From Taklimakanibacter deserti (GTDB lineage: Bacteria > Pseudomonadota > Alphaproteobacteria > Rhizobiales > Aestuariivirgaceae), in contig QORU01000016.1 of assembly GCA_003574785.1 (NCBI GenBank), forward strand, positions 1-64,000: DNA of 64,000 bases. Reading direction: 5' to 3'. Below are positions 1 to 8,569 of this stretch, one piece after another. The notes under the pieces were generated by a model that worked only from the letters and a program-made list of their open reading frames with translations, made no database searches and was not told the DNA's origin. The position numbers were made by a program, and so were the translations under genes. Within the stretch, counting starts at the first letter, position 1. Each line of letters starts with the position of its first letter.

Positions 1-14
1 GCTCAACATTAATC

Positions 15-50
15 GATTCAAGGCTGATCTCCATTTTTCAGCCTTGAATC
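15..50. terminator. Perfect 13-bp inverted repeat, possible terminator
   Basis: The arms GATTCAAGGCTGA (15-27) and TCAGCCTTGAATC (38-50) are perfect reverse complements around a 10-base loop. AATTTTCT follows on the plus strand. It could end a plus-strand gene lying left of the window or the minus-strand gene at 134-460. The rest of 1-133 shows no gene. Confidence 0.4.
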
Positions 51-133
51 AATTTTCTGCTGATTTGGGAATCCCCTGATTGTAAACAGGCCCTAGCTCG
101 TGAATCCATAAATTGAGGATCTTGAGTTGGTGT

Positions 134-460
134 CTAGCCGTTGTTTGGATAACTTTCGGCCGGCTTGAACTGGCTTGCAAACTTGACATTGTAGGCGTGG
201 AAATCGCCTTCCGGCGTGATGACCAATTCTGTGACGTTGGCGCGCTGGAAGGTGTCCTCGTTGGCTTGATCGTCTATTTTTAAGCTAACGCACAGCGCGC
301 CATCTTCTTTATCTATCAGCTTATAATCGTAGGCGACCGCTTTTCCAAAGCAGGTGACTTCGCCGTCTTGAACAATCAACTCCGAAGTCGGGTCTTTCAC
401 GTCTATCCACCGGCCCTGCATTTCTTCGGGAAGTGGTGCATCACGCCCAAGCCGTTCCAT
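134..460 (-). CDS. Small hypothetical protein (108 aa)
   Basis: I do not recognise this protein. It is acidic, has no signal peptide, membrane segment or cysteine-rich motif apart from two isolated cysteines, and looks soluble and cytoplasmic. The alternation of short hydrophobic stretches with charged turns suggests a mostly beta structure. The reading frame opens with ATG at 460 and is less GC-rich than the neighbouring genes, which could mean recent acquisition or weak constraint. It stands alone: the next gene on the same strand starts at 1793 and its stop is 155 bases away. The call rests on an intact frame and plausible composition only, so a spurious frame is not excluded. Confidence 0.45.
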   Translation of the reverse strand: MERLGRDAPLPEEMQGRWIDVKDPTSELIVQDGEVTCFGKAVAYDYKLIDKEDGALCVSLKIDDQANEDTFQRANVTELVITPEGDFHAYNVKFASQFKPAESYPNNG

Positions 461-614
461 TAGGTGCCTTTCAAAATCTGCGATGTGTCACCTTAATCTG
501 AAGGCGAGCGGCCGCAACTGGACATTTCACCAATGGTGGCTTTCATATCGCGCCGATTTCTGATTCAGCATCGGCATGAGCCGTTATGACCTGACCGACT
601 TCAATGGATACGTC

Positions 615-1793
615 CTAGCCTTGCCGATCGCGCCAGGCCGGCACGAGGGCGATGAGGATGACGCCGGCAGTCACGGCGAAGGCTGCCGGATAGCCCGTGG
701 TGACGGCGAGCACGCCGAAGGCGACGGCGCCGACGCCATAGCCCGCATCGTAAGCGAGGTTCCATACGGCGCTCGCGGTGTCATGGCCCGATCTCGACAC
801 GCGCACGAACATGACGGAGAGGCTGGCATTCTGTAAGCCCCCAAAGCCTGCGCCAAAGGCCAGCATGCCGATCATGATCAGCACGGGCTGATCGGTGAGC
901 GCCAGCGTGGCGACACCGATCCCTGAGGCGATGAGCGAGGGGATGACGAGCCGCTGCGATCCATGGCGATCGCCGAAGCGGCCGGCAAGCCAGCGCGCGG
1001 CCGTTGCCGTGACCGCTTGCGCGAGGAGGGCCAAGGCGGCGAACTGGCCCGCACCTTCACCAGATACGATCGGCAGGAAAGTCGTGATGATGCCGGCCGC
1101 CATGGCGACGGTGAGGAAGATGAGTGCCGGCCGCAGGAGCGCCGAAGACCGCAGGCCCGCCAAAATTCCAAGCGAGGCCTGTATAGCGTCGGTCCGTGCC
1201 GGGAACATTGAGGTCGCGGCAATCCCGCCGAGCGCCATAGCAGCGCCGGCGATGAAGACCGGCGCAAAGCCGAGGCTGTTGGCGAGCCAAACCCCGAGCG
1301 GCAGGGCCAGGATGGCCGACATGTTCGAGACGGCGCCATAGAGGCCAAGAGCTTCGGCCCGGCGCTCGACCGGGACGAGGGCGGCCACCAGCGGCGGGCC
1401 GGCCGTGACGATGATGGCAAGCCCCATGCCGCGTAACAGGCTGATGGCCAGGATCGCCGCCATGCTGGTGGTGAAAGGCAGGAGCAAAGCAGGCGCGCCA
1501 AGGAGGAAAAGGCCCATGGCGATGAGACGCCGGTAGCCAATCGCGCGGGTCAGCCGCGGCATCATGAGCTCGACGCCGACGGTCGAGAGCATCAGCAGGC
1601 CGGTAACCAGGCCGGCGCCGATCTCGCTGGCGCCGTTCGTCACGGCATAAAGCGGCACGACGGAAAACAAGAGATAGAAGCCGCTCATGCCGCCGAAGGT
1701 CGCAGCGAATGTGGCCAAGAGAGCAGGGTTCCCGAGGAAGGAAACTGGAGTCACGGCGTCGCAAGGGGCGCGGCAATCCGAAAGCGAGGACAT
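615..1793 (-). CDS. Major facilitator superfamily transporter
   Basis: A 392-residue polytopic inner-membrane protein with about 12 hydrophobic segments, the usual size for a single-polypeptide MFS carrier. The frame is rich in Gly/Ala/Leu with short Arg-bearing loops such as RLTRAIGYRR between segments 2 and 3 and a repeat of this loop type (GRFGDRHG) after the central break, as in MFS motif A. The start at 1793 is preceded by AGGAG at good spacing. It lies 13 bases behind a small membrane-protein gene (1807-2301) and both are divergent from a MocR regulator at 2395, so the pair is probably one operon under that regulator. Substrate cannot be told from sequence; drug or metabolite efflux is the usual role of such carriers. 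Confidence 0.85.
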   Translation of the reverse strand: MSSLSDCRAPCDAVTPVSFLGNPALLATFAATFGGMSGFYLLFSVVPLYAVTNGASEIGAGLVTGLLMLSTVGVELMMPRLTRAIGYRRLIAMGLFLLGAPALLLPFTTSMAAILAISLLRGMGLAIIVTAGPPLVAALVPVERRAEALGLYGAVSNMSAILALPLGVWLANSLGFAPVFIAGAAMALGGIAATSMFPARTDAIQASLGILAGLRSSALLRPALIFLTVAMAAGIITTFLPIVSGEGAGQFAALALLAQAVTATAARWLAGRFGDRHGSQRLVIPSLIASGIGVATLALTDQPVLIMIGMLAFGAGFGGLQNASLSVMFVRVSRSGHDTASAVWNLAYDAGYGVGAVAFGVLAVTTGYPAAFAVTAGVILIALVPAWRDRQG

Positions 1794-1806
1794 GGCCTCT
1801 CCTGTT

Positions 1807-2301
1807 TCAGGGGTGATTGCGGGTGGGTTCAGAGGGCCAGTGTTTCAGAAGGACAACGAAAGTGACGGCATGCGTGACGAGGAGTGCCGGGACCCAGAAA
1901 GCGGGTATCCAATAGGCCGGCCCCATGAAAGCGGGTGCGCCATAGATCGTGGCGAGGGCGATGGCAGCGATGAGATCGATGCTGCCTTCCAGGTTGAAGA
2001 TCCAGACCAGGAACCGGCTGGCGCGCAGGTTCCACGCCAGCGCCAGGAAGGCGATCAGCGCCAGCACCGCCGCCAGCAGATCGCCGAAGGCCGCCGGATA
2101 GGCAAATTGGGCGGGAATGCCGGGATAGGTCGCACCTTCGGCCAGGAACATGAGGCCCAGATGGCGCATCGCGTGCAACAGAAGGATGGGCATCAGCACG
2201 GCGCGCGGCGTGAGCTTGGGCAGAAGCGGGAACAGATAGAAACGGGCGGCGAGCCAGAACACCAATGTGCTGAGCAGCAGGTTGACGGTGAGGATGTTCA
2301 T
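1807..2301 (-). CDS. Small four-helix integral membrane protein
   Basis: A 164-residue protein with about four hydrophobic helices, beginning MNILTVNLLLSTLVFWLA and ending in a short polar tail. I do not recognise a named family. The start at 2301 is chosen over an upstream in-frame ATG at 2355 because GAGGAGG sits seven bases before it and the upstream start would place the coding region across the intergenic palindrome. It is the first gene of a likely two-gene operon with the MFS transporter and is divergent from the MocR regulator. An accessory role for the transporter or handling of a small lipophilic compound is possible but is inference. Confidence 0.7.
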   Translation of the reverse strand: MNILTVNLLLSTLVFWLAARFYLFPLLPKLTPRAVLMPILLLHAMRHLGLMFLAEGATYPGIPAQFAYPAAFGDLLAAVLALIAFLALAWNLRASRFLVWIFNLEGSIDLIAAIALATIYGAPAFMGPAYWIPAFWVPALLVTHAVTFVVLLKHWPSEPTRNHP

Positions 2302-2353
2302 CTCACACCTCCTCGGCCCCCGACGGCCATTGAACAGGTTTAAGGCTAATGCC

Positions 2354-2405
2354 AAACTGGATAAGCGGACATATCCAGTTTCTAAGGCAATCTATTGACC
2401 AGTTC
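2354..2405. promoter_or_regulatory. Candidate MocR operator in divergent promoter region
   Basis: AAACTGGATA (2354-2363) and TATCCAGTTT (2372-2381) form a perfect 10-bp inverted repeat with an 8-base spacer. A further CCAGTT occurs at 2399-2404, 24 bases after the one in the right arm, giving a direct repeat as well. Both arrangements are common for MocR/PdxR-type regulators. The site lies between the divergent membrane-protein gene and the regulator gene, so it could control both. Confidence 0.6.
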
Positions 2406-3795
2406 TGCTCTCGATCTGCTGATCTCTTTGTCCCGAGACGGGACGCGCAGCCTTTCTGCCCAGATCGAGGAGGGGCTCCGCTGCGCGATCCGCCTCGGCA
2501 AGCTCAAGGCCGGCTCCCTCATCCCCTCGACCCGCGACCTCGCGCGCCAGCTTGCCGTCTCACGCCCGCTGGTGGTCGAGGCCTATGCGCAATTGGCCGC
2601 GGAAGGCTATCTCTCGCTCAGGCAAGGCGCCCGTCCGCGCGTTTCGACCTGCGTCACCGCCAAGGTGGCGAAGCCCGCAGCACCGCAATCAATGATGCCG
2701 CCGCCGCGCTATGACTTTCTCCCGGCTTTCCCCGATCTCTCGGCCTTCCCGCGCGAACGCTGGCTCAAGGCCTATCGCGCGGCGCTCACCCGTATGCCGA
2801 GCGATGATCTTGGCTATCGCGACCGGCACGGCAGTGCCGTGCTCCGGCAGGCGCTCGCCGACTATCTGGGCCGCGTGCGCGGCGTCGTGGCCGATCCCGA
2901 TCAGATCGTGGTGACGAGCGGCTTCGAGCAGGGCCGCAGCCTCGCCTGCCGTGCTTTGCACGAGGCCGGTGCGCGCAGGCTCGCCGTCGAGGATCCAAGC
3001 TATACGGACTGGGAGCCGGTGCGGCGCTCAGGCCTCGCCGTCCTGCCCATTCGCGTCGATGAGCTCGGTCTCAGGATCGCCGATCTCGCGGCGAGCGCCG
3101 CCGATGCGGTGATGGTGACGCCGGCGCATCAGTTTCCCACCGCTGTCGTCATGTCGGGCGACAGGCGTGTGGCGCTGCTCTCCTGGCTCAATGAGCGCGA
3201 CGCTTATGCGATCGAGGACGATTATGATGCCGAGTATCGCTATGACCGCATGCCGACCGGCGCCTTGCAGGGGCTCGATCCCGACCGCATCGTCTATGCG
3301 GGCACCGTCAGCAAGACGCTGGCGCCGGCCTTGCGTCTCGGCTGGCTGGTCGTTCCCAACCGGCTGCTCCCGATCGTGCAGCATGAGCAGCGCCTGAGCG
3401 ATTATGGGCCGCCGCGCATCGACCAGCATGCTCTGGCGGAATTCATCTCGGGCGGCGAGTTCGATCGCCATTTGCGCCGCATGCGCGGCCTCTATCGGCT
3501 GCGCCGCGACGCGCTGATCGCGGCCCTGGCCGAAGACCTGCCGGAAGCCAAGGTCGGTGGCATCGCGGCGGGCCTGCATGCGACCGTCAGGCTGCCTTCA
3601 TTCTATGACGAGGCGGCCATTCGCCGCGAAACCTCAAGCCGCGGCATCGCCTTGGAATTCCTGTCGGATCACTGCGTGGGCGAGGTGGCGGGTCCGCCGA
3701 CCTTGCTCCTGGGCTATGGCCGCAGCTCGGAATCGGTCATTCGCATGGGTGTGCGGGCGCTGGCTGCGGCAATAAGGAAAGCCCAAGGCGAATAA
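2395..3795 (+). CDS. MocR/PdxR-family PLP-binding transcriptional regulator
   Basis: A 466-residue fusion of an N-terminal GntR-type winged helix (about residues 8-75, with STRDLARQLAVSRPLVVEAY as the DNA-binding helices) and a class I aminotransferase-like domain (about 105-460). The PLP-binding lysine is expected at K307 in YAGTVSKTLAP, and the EDDYDAEYRYD segment that holds the PLP pyridine nitrogen is present. Length is typical of the family. The start is a TTG at 2395 after a weak AAGG; no better start agrees with the N-terminal domain. It is divergent from the membrane-protein/MFS operon with a palindrome in between, so local control of that operon is likely. Effector is unknown; PLP or an amine/amino acid is usual in the family. 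Confidence 0.88.
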   Translation: MTSSALDLLISLSRDGTRSLSAQIEEGLRCAIRLGKLKAGSLIPSTRDLARQLAVSRPLVVEAYAQLAAEGYLSLRQGARPRVSTCVTAKVAKPAAPQSMMPPPRYDFLPAFPDLSAFPRERWLKAYRAALTRMPSDDLGYRDRHGSAVLRQALADYLGRVRGVVADPDQIVVTSGFEQGRSLACRALHEAGARRLAVEDPSYTDWEPVRRSGLAVLPIRVDELGLRIADLAASAADAVMVTPAHQFPTAVVMSGDRRVALLSWLNERDAYAIEDDYDAEYRYDRMPTGALQGLDPDRIVYAGTVSKTLAPALRLGWLVVPNRLLPIVQHEQRLSDYGPPRIDQHALAEFISGGEFDRHLRRMRGLYRLRRDALIAALAEDLPEAKVGGIAAGLHATVRLPSFYDEAAIRRETSSRGIALEFLSDHCVGEVAGPPTLLLGYGRSSESVIRMGVRALAAAIRKAQGE

Positions 3796-3814
3796 GCCAG
3801 CACAGCGATGCGGC

Positions 3815-6046
3815 CTACGTGACGCTCTCTTCGCTCATGCGCTCATCGCCTACGAACGTGATGCGGTCGAATAGCGCTTCAGCATCATCGGATTTTCCGG
3901 AGAGTCTCGGCGCAATCTCGCTCGCCGGCATCGGCCGGTTGAAATGGAAGCCCTGCAGGAGCTCGCAGCCGGCGAGCCTCAAGAACTTGGCTTGGAACTC
4001 GTCCTCAATGCCTTCCGCCGTCACTTTCAAGCCCATCGAGCGGGCGATGGCGATGGTGCCCTGGACGAGCTGCTGGACATTGGCATTGCTGGTGATGTCG
4101 GCGCAGATCGAGCGGTCGAGCTTGAGCCGGTCGAAGGGGAACGAGCGCAGATAGCCGATGCTCGAATAGCCGGTGCCGAAGTCATCGAGCGCGATCGTGA
4201 CGCCGCGCTCCTTCAGCCGCCGCATGGCGGCGAGCGCGATGTCGGGCTCCGCCATCAGATGGCGCTCGGTGATCTCGAGCTCGAGCCGATGCGCGGGGAA
4301 ACCGGTTTCCGCCAGGACCCGGCCGACGATTTCCTCGAAATAGGGGTCCCGGAACTGCACCGGCGAGACGTTGACCGACAAATAGTGGGACGGCCAGGCC
4401 AGCGCATCGAGGCAGGCGCGGCGCAGCACATAGCTTCCGAGCTTGTCGATGAGGCCGCCTTCCTCGGCGAGCGAAATGAAGATGTCGGGCCCGATCACCC
4501 GGCCGTTGAACATCGTCCAGCGCGCCAGCGCCTCGACGCCTTTGGGCTCATGTGTCGCCGCATCGACGATGAGCTGATAGGCAAGGGTGATCTCGCCCTT
4601 GGCCAGCGCCTCGCGCAAATGATGGGTGAGAGTCGCGCGCTCCTGCATCTTGGCGTCGATATTGGCATCGTAATAGGCGACGCGGTTGCCGCCGAGCTTC
4701 TTGGCCTCATACATGGCGATGTCCGAGCGGCGCAGAAGCTCATGGATGGTCGTATCAAGCGAGCAGCCGGACGCGATGCCGACACTGGTGCCGAGTCTCA
4801 GATCGCCGGTCAAGGTCTTGATCGGCTCCTTGAGGAATTCGATGAACTGCTCGGCCACCTTGCTGGCGACACGCTGGGCTTCGGAGCCCCTGGTGAGGAA
4901 GGCGAATTCGTCGCCGCCGACGCGGGCAAGCAGTCCCTTGCCGGCGCTGATATGGCTGAAGCCCGCGGCACAGCCGAGAAGCGCCCTGTCGCCGATGAAA
5001 TGCCCATGCGTGTCGTTCACGTTCTTGAAGCCGTCGAGATCGAGGAACACCACGCAGACGTCGTTCTGCATCCGCAATGCCGCGCCGTCGCCGAGCGGTG
5101 TCGCCAGCAGCGAGGCGCGGTTCGGCAGGCCGGTGAGGAAATCATGCGAGGCCGCGTGCTCGGCCTCCTTCTGGCTTTGCATCGTGGCCCTGAGATTGGC
5201 CCAGGCGACGAAGACGACGCCCATCAGGATGACGGACAGCAGGGCCAGCATGGTACTGACCGCCGGACTGATCGTCGCCAGCACGTCCGATCCCCCTGTC
5301 CTGACCGACCAGACGAGGCGGCCGATCGGGACATTGCTCGGATCGCTGAGCACCAGGCTTTGCTCGGCGGGTGAGTCATTGCCGGCCAGGCTGAAGCCCG
5401 AGATGACGAACTCGTCCCCGAGGCGCCGGATCGCCGCCGCCGTAAGATGCTTGGCGATCACCAGCATCCGCTTCTGGCCGGGCGGAACATCCATCCCATA
5501 GGAGAACGGCACGACGGGACCGGCGACGACCGCCGCGATGCCGTCCGGCGTCCTGAAATAGCCGCTGGCGAAGGCATATTGGCCGCGCGGGCCGTCGCTG
5601 CGTTCGAGAATGTGCTCGAGCGCCGGACCGAGATAATCCTTGGAGGAAATCGTGATCGAACGGCCATCGCGCAGGGCGAACAGGTCGCGGCCGTTTTCGT
5701 CGATCAGGAAGGCGGTGTCGAAGATGATCCCGGTCGCGGTCGAATCGGCATAGCTGCTCCTGACGAAATCGGGGTCGGGCGTGCCATAGAGGCTGGTCAC
5801 CGCGTCGTCCCAGCGCGCATAGTCCTGGTGCCCGTCATGCAGCTTCGTGAGGAAGGACTTGATCGCCGCCTGGGCGGTCTGCTGGGTCAGCGCGCGGTCA
5901 GTGCGATCGACCTCGCCGGCAAGATGGTTCAGCGCATAGAACACGACCGCGATGGTGGCGAAGAGAGAGGCGCCCGCCATCAGCGCGATCCAGAATTCCA
6001 ATGTCCCCTTGCGCCCGAAACGCGCGAGAAGTCCGCGAAGAGTCAT
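3815..6046 (-). CDS. CHASE4-GGDEF-EAL cyclic-di-GMP enzyme
   Basis: A 743-residue inner-membrane signalling protein. Order: TM1 (about 17-40), a CHASE4-like periplasmic sensor with the DGHQDYARWDDA signature (about 45-255), TM2 (about 264-285), a GGDEF domain (about 297-455; GGDEF at 377-381) and an EAL domain (about 472-715; EAL at 505-507). The EAL metal and catalytic residues are all visible: N in YLSVNVSPVQF, E in EITERHL, DD in DDFGTG, K in LKLDRS and E in AEGIED. Both activities may therefore be intact. No RxxD inhibitory site stands five residues before GGDEF. The ligand of the sensor is unknown. It is convergent with the MocR gene and monocistronic. Confidence 0.92.
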   Translation of the reverse strand: MTLRGLLARFGRKGTLEFWIALMAGASLFATIAVVFYALNHLAGEVDRTDRALTQQTAQAAIKSFLTKLHDGHQDYARWDDAVTSLYGTPDPDFVRSSYADSTATGIIFDTAFLIDENGRDLFALRDGRSITISSKDYLGPALEHILERSDGPRGQYAFASGYFRTPDGIAAVVAGPVVPFSYGMDVPPGQKRMLVIAKHLTAAAIRRLGDEFVISGFSLAGNDSPAEQSLVLSDPSNVPIGRLVWSVRTGGSDVLATISPAVSTMLALLSVILMGVVFVAWANLRATMQSQKEAEHAASHDFLTGLPNRASLLATPLGDGAALRMQNDVCVVFLDLDGFKNVNDTHGHFIGDRALLGCAAGFSHISAGKGLLARVGGDEFAFLTRGSEAQRVASKVAEQFIEFLKEPIKTLTGDLRLGTSVGIASGCSLDTTIHELLRRSDIAMYEAKKLGGNRVAYYDANIDAKMQERATLTHHLREALAKGEITLAYQLIVDAATHEPKGVEALARWTMFNGRVIGPDIFISLAEEGGLIDKLGSYVLRRACLDALAWPSHYLSVNVSPVQFRDPYFEEIVGRVLAETGFPAHRLELEITERHLMAEPDIALAAMRRLKERGVTIALDDFGTGYSSIGYLRSFPFDRLKLDRSICADITSNANVQQLVQGTIAIARSMGLKVTAEGIEDEFQAKFLRLAGCELLQGFHFNRPMPASEIAPRLSGKSDDAEALFDRITFVGDERMSEESVT

Positions 6047-6335
6047 TATCTGCCGTTCCCCCGAGCCGATGGAGACTACCGGTTGGCCGTGACTAAATGA
6101 TTATGATTTGCCGGAAGAATCGGGCCCGCTTTGAACCTTTTGTTAACACCCCCGGCGATCCGCTCACTCCCGCCCCCGAGAACGAGGCTTTGCCAAGACG
6201 ATATTCCTAGTATTTTTTCTCAATGGCTCATGGCATCGTGGCTACTACCGAGGCTCGATGCGCTGTGACATCATGCTGCCGAATAGAAACGGGTGAGGGC
6301 TCCAGCCGGAATTCGCGCTCAAAGCGCAGGACGGC
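6047..6335. other. Intergenic region upstream of ABC operon
   Basis: A divergent spacer of 289 bases between the cyclic-di-GMP enzyme gene and the ABC operon. It contains an AT-rich tract (6200-6220) and must hold both promoters, but I could not fix a convincing -35/-10 pair or a clear operator. Confidence 0.5.
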
Positions 6336-7346
6336 GTGGCAGGGAAACGGGGAAGCGTGGGCTTGTTTTCGCGGTTGCTCGGACATCAGGCGTGGAGCCA
6401 GGAACGCATCGTCCTGGCGCTTGCCGTGCTTCTGTTCGCGGTCTCGGCTGCGCTGCTTCCGGGCTTCCTCGCGCCCAACAATCTCATCTCGATCATCCGC
6501 AGCGTCTCGGTGCTGGGCATCCTGGCGCTCGGCATGGCCGTAGTCATCATCGGCCGGGGCATCGATCTCGCGGTGGTCGCCATCATGGCCATGTCGGCCG
6601 CCTGGTATCTGCAACTCCTGAATGACGGCTGGTCGGAGGGTGCGGCGCTTCTCGTCACCGTCGCGGGCGTGCTGGCGATCGGCATGGCCAACGGGTTTCT
6701 CATCGCCTATGCCGACGTGCCGGCGATTTTCGCAACCTTGGCGAGCGGCGCCTTCGTCTTCGGCTATGTGCGCTCGCAGCTCATCACCCAGGACGCCGTG
6801 CCGGTCCCGCCCGGCCACTGGCTCGAAACCTTGGGCTCGGGCCGTTTCTTCGCCATTCCGGCCGAGGTCTTCGTCTTCGCCGGCGCAGCCTTCATCGCCT
6901 ATCTGTTCCTGCGCTACACCAAATGGGGACGCTTCGTCTATTTCATGGGCGACAATTTCCAGGCGGCGCGCAATCTCGGCATTCCGGTGCGGCCGATGAT
7001 CATGCTGCGCTATGTGATCTCAGCCCTGATCGCGCTGGCGGCGGGACTTCTCACCGCGGCGAGCCTGCACAGCATCAACACCCGCGTGGTCAATTCGACG
7101 CTGCTCTACGACATCATCCTCGTCGTCGTCATCGGCGGCATCGGGCTGTCGGGCGGCAAGGGCGGCGTGCGCAATGTGATCGTCGGCGCCTTGCTCATCG
7201 GCATCATGCTCAACGCCATGACCATCATCGATATTCCGAACATCTATCAGAACCTCTTCAAAGCGACGATCCTGCTCATCGCCATCATCGTCGACAGCCT
7301 GCTCAATCCCCGCGATGAACAAACGGCCCAGCAGGGCGACATCTGA
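6336..7346 (+). CDS. ABC sugar transporter permease (RbsC type)
   Basis: A 336-residue inner-membrane permease of the BPD_transp_2 class used by ribose, galactose and xylose importers. About 8-10 hydrophobic segments are visible, with the family signature region GRGIDLAVVAIMAMSAAW near residues 70-87 and a Gly-rich LSGGKGGVRN loop near the C-terminus. GTG at 6336 with AGGA six bases upstream is the likely start. It is the first gene of a five-gene operon and is followed after 16 bases by the binding-protein gene. Because a second, fused permease is encoded downstream, the membrane domain is probably a heterodimer. Substrate class is inferred to be a sugar or sugar derivative. Confidence 0.9.
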   Translation: MAGKRGSVGLFSRLLGHQAWSQERIVLALAVLLFAVSAALLPGFLAPNNLISIIRSVSVLGILALGMAVVIIGRGIDLAVVAIMAMSAAWYLQLLNDGWSEGAALLVTVAGVLAIGMANGFLIAYADVPAIFATLASGAFVFGYVRSQLITQDAVPVPPGHWLETLGSGRFFAIPAEVFVFAGAAFIAYLFLRYTKWGRFVYFMGDNFQAARNLGIPVRPMIMLRYVISALIALAAGLLTAASLHSINTRVVNSTLLYDIILVVVIGGIGLSGGKGGVRNVIVGALLIGIMLNAMTIIDIPNIYQNLFKATILLIAIIVDSLLNPRDEQTAQQGDI

Positions 7347-7362
7347 TCGATAGGAGACGTCA

Positions 7363-8376
7363 ATGAACTGGAGAAGATTCTACGCGGCAGCCGCGGGCGT
7401 GGCGTTGCTCGCTTTTGCCGGAACCGCCTCGGCAGAGGAGGATCCGGGTCCCGCCGCTTTTTCAAAAGCACTCAACGGCAAGCGCGTGGCGCTCGTTCCC
7501 ATGGCGATGGGCTTCGACCTGGCGCAGGGCTGGGCCGCCTATCTCAAGCGCGAGGTCGAGGGCTGGGGCGGCACTTTCGAAACCCGTGATCCCAACTGGT
7601 CGATCGAAGCCGGCGCCCAGGCGATCACCGATCTCATCAATGCCGAGCCTCATCCCGATGTGCTGGTGGTCCATTCGCCCGATCTGAACTCCTACAGCAA
7701 GCTGCTCAAGAAGGCGCAAGGGAAGGGCATCTATGTCATCCTGATCGACAATCCGGCGAATTTCGCGGCCGATGCCTTCATCGGCTCGGATTGGGACCGG
7801 CTCGGGCAGCTCGAGGCGGAAGCGGCGGTAAAGGCGTGCGGCGAGAATTCCTCCAAGCAGATCGGCCTCGTCCAGGGCGACCAGGTGAACTCATCGAGCC
7901 TCTATCAATATGCCGGCATCATGAAGGTGCTCGCCAAATATCCGGATTTCAAGGTCGTGGCCAAGCCCGATTCGAACTGGGATGCGACGACGGCGCGCAA
8001 CGTCACCACCACCATGCTGCAGCAGAATCCGGACATCTGCGCGATCATCGACTTCTGGGACGGCGATGCGGTGGGCACCGCGGCGGCGATCCGCGAAGCC
8101 GGCAAGCAGGGCAAGATCGCGCTCGTCACCACCGGCGGCGGCGAGAAGACGGCCGATTGCGACAAGCTCGCATCGGGCGAGTACACCGCCGTCGTCACCA
8201 CCGAACTGCACAAGCAGTCGGGCGACATGAACGCGCTCATCAAATACATGCTGCAGTCGGGGCAGGCGCCCGGCACCTCGACGACCTACATCTATACGCT
8301 GGAGCGCGCCTATACGAAGGACGATATCAAGCCCGACACCTGCTGGGACGTGAAGGCCCTGCAGGCCGGGAAGTAG
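7363..8376 (+). CDS. Periplasmic sugar-binding protein of ABC importer
   Basis: A 337-residue type I periplasmic binding protein (Peripla_BP_4 class). A signal peptide of about 24 residues ends at a typical Ala-x-Ala site (GTASA before EED). The mature protein shows the expected alternating beta-alpha pattern: a first strand RVALVPMAMGF, a hinge-side DVLVVHSPDLNS segment, a VILIDNPANF strand and GLVQGDQVNSSS. Four cysteines occur in the mature part, which may form disulfides in the periplasm. Ligand residues cannot be assigned by eye. It delivers substrate to the two permeases of the same operon. A composite palindromic repeat follows immediately (8385-8533) and may set a higher message level for this gene than for those downstream. 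Confidence 0.92.
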   Translation: MNWRRFYAAAAGVALLAFAGTASAEEDPGPAAFSKALNGKRVALVPMAMGFDLAQGWAAYLKREVEGWGGTFETRDPNWSIEAGAQAITDLINAEPHPDVLVVHSPDLNSYSKLLKKAQGKGIYVILIDNPANFAADAFIGSDWDRLGQLEAEAAVKACGENSSKQIGLVQGDQVNSSSLYQYAGIMKVLAKYPDFKVVAKPDSNWDATTARNVTTTMLQQNPDICAIIDFWDGDAVGTAAAIREAGKQGKIALVTTGGGEKTADCDKLASGEYTAVVTTELHKQSGDMNALIKYMLQSGQAPGTSTTYIYTLERAYTKDDIKPDTCWDVKALQAGK

Positions 8377-8384
8377 ATCGAAAT

Positions 8385-8533
8385 CCCCTCTCCCCCTGCG
8401 GGGGAGAGGGCTAGGGTGAGGGGAACGGTCGTCGAAATCTCCGGGATATGGAAAGAGAGATCGACATCTGTTCCCCCTCACCCTCCCAATGCTCCGCATT
8501 GGGCCCCTCCCTCTCCCCCGTAGGGGGCGAGGG
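8385..8533. repeat. Composite palindromic (REP-like) intergenic element
   Basis: The stem CCCTCTCCCCC (8386-8396) / GGGGGAGAGGG (8400-8410) has a three-base loop. It is followed by AGGGTGAGGGGAA (8413-8425), whose reverse complement TTCCCCCTCACCCT begins at 8471. Inside the second half CCCAATGC (8485-8492) pairs with GCATTGGG (8496-8503), and a final CCCTCTCCCCC with an imperfect GGGGGCGAGGG arm closes at 8533. The whole looks like two inverted copies of a repeat unit that is common between genes in many Proteobacteria. It lies within an operon, so it may protect the upstream message from 3' decay or weaken downstream expression. Confidence 0.85.
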
Positions 8534-8569
8534 TAAACGCAATGATCCTATCCTCAAGATGCACCCTGA

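Noticed and set aside
6190..6213. TTGCCA and TAGTAT as a promoter for the ABC operon
   Set aside because: Spacing is only 12 bases, too short for a sigma-70-type promoter.
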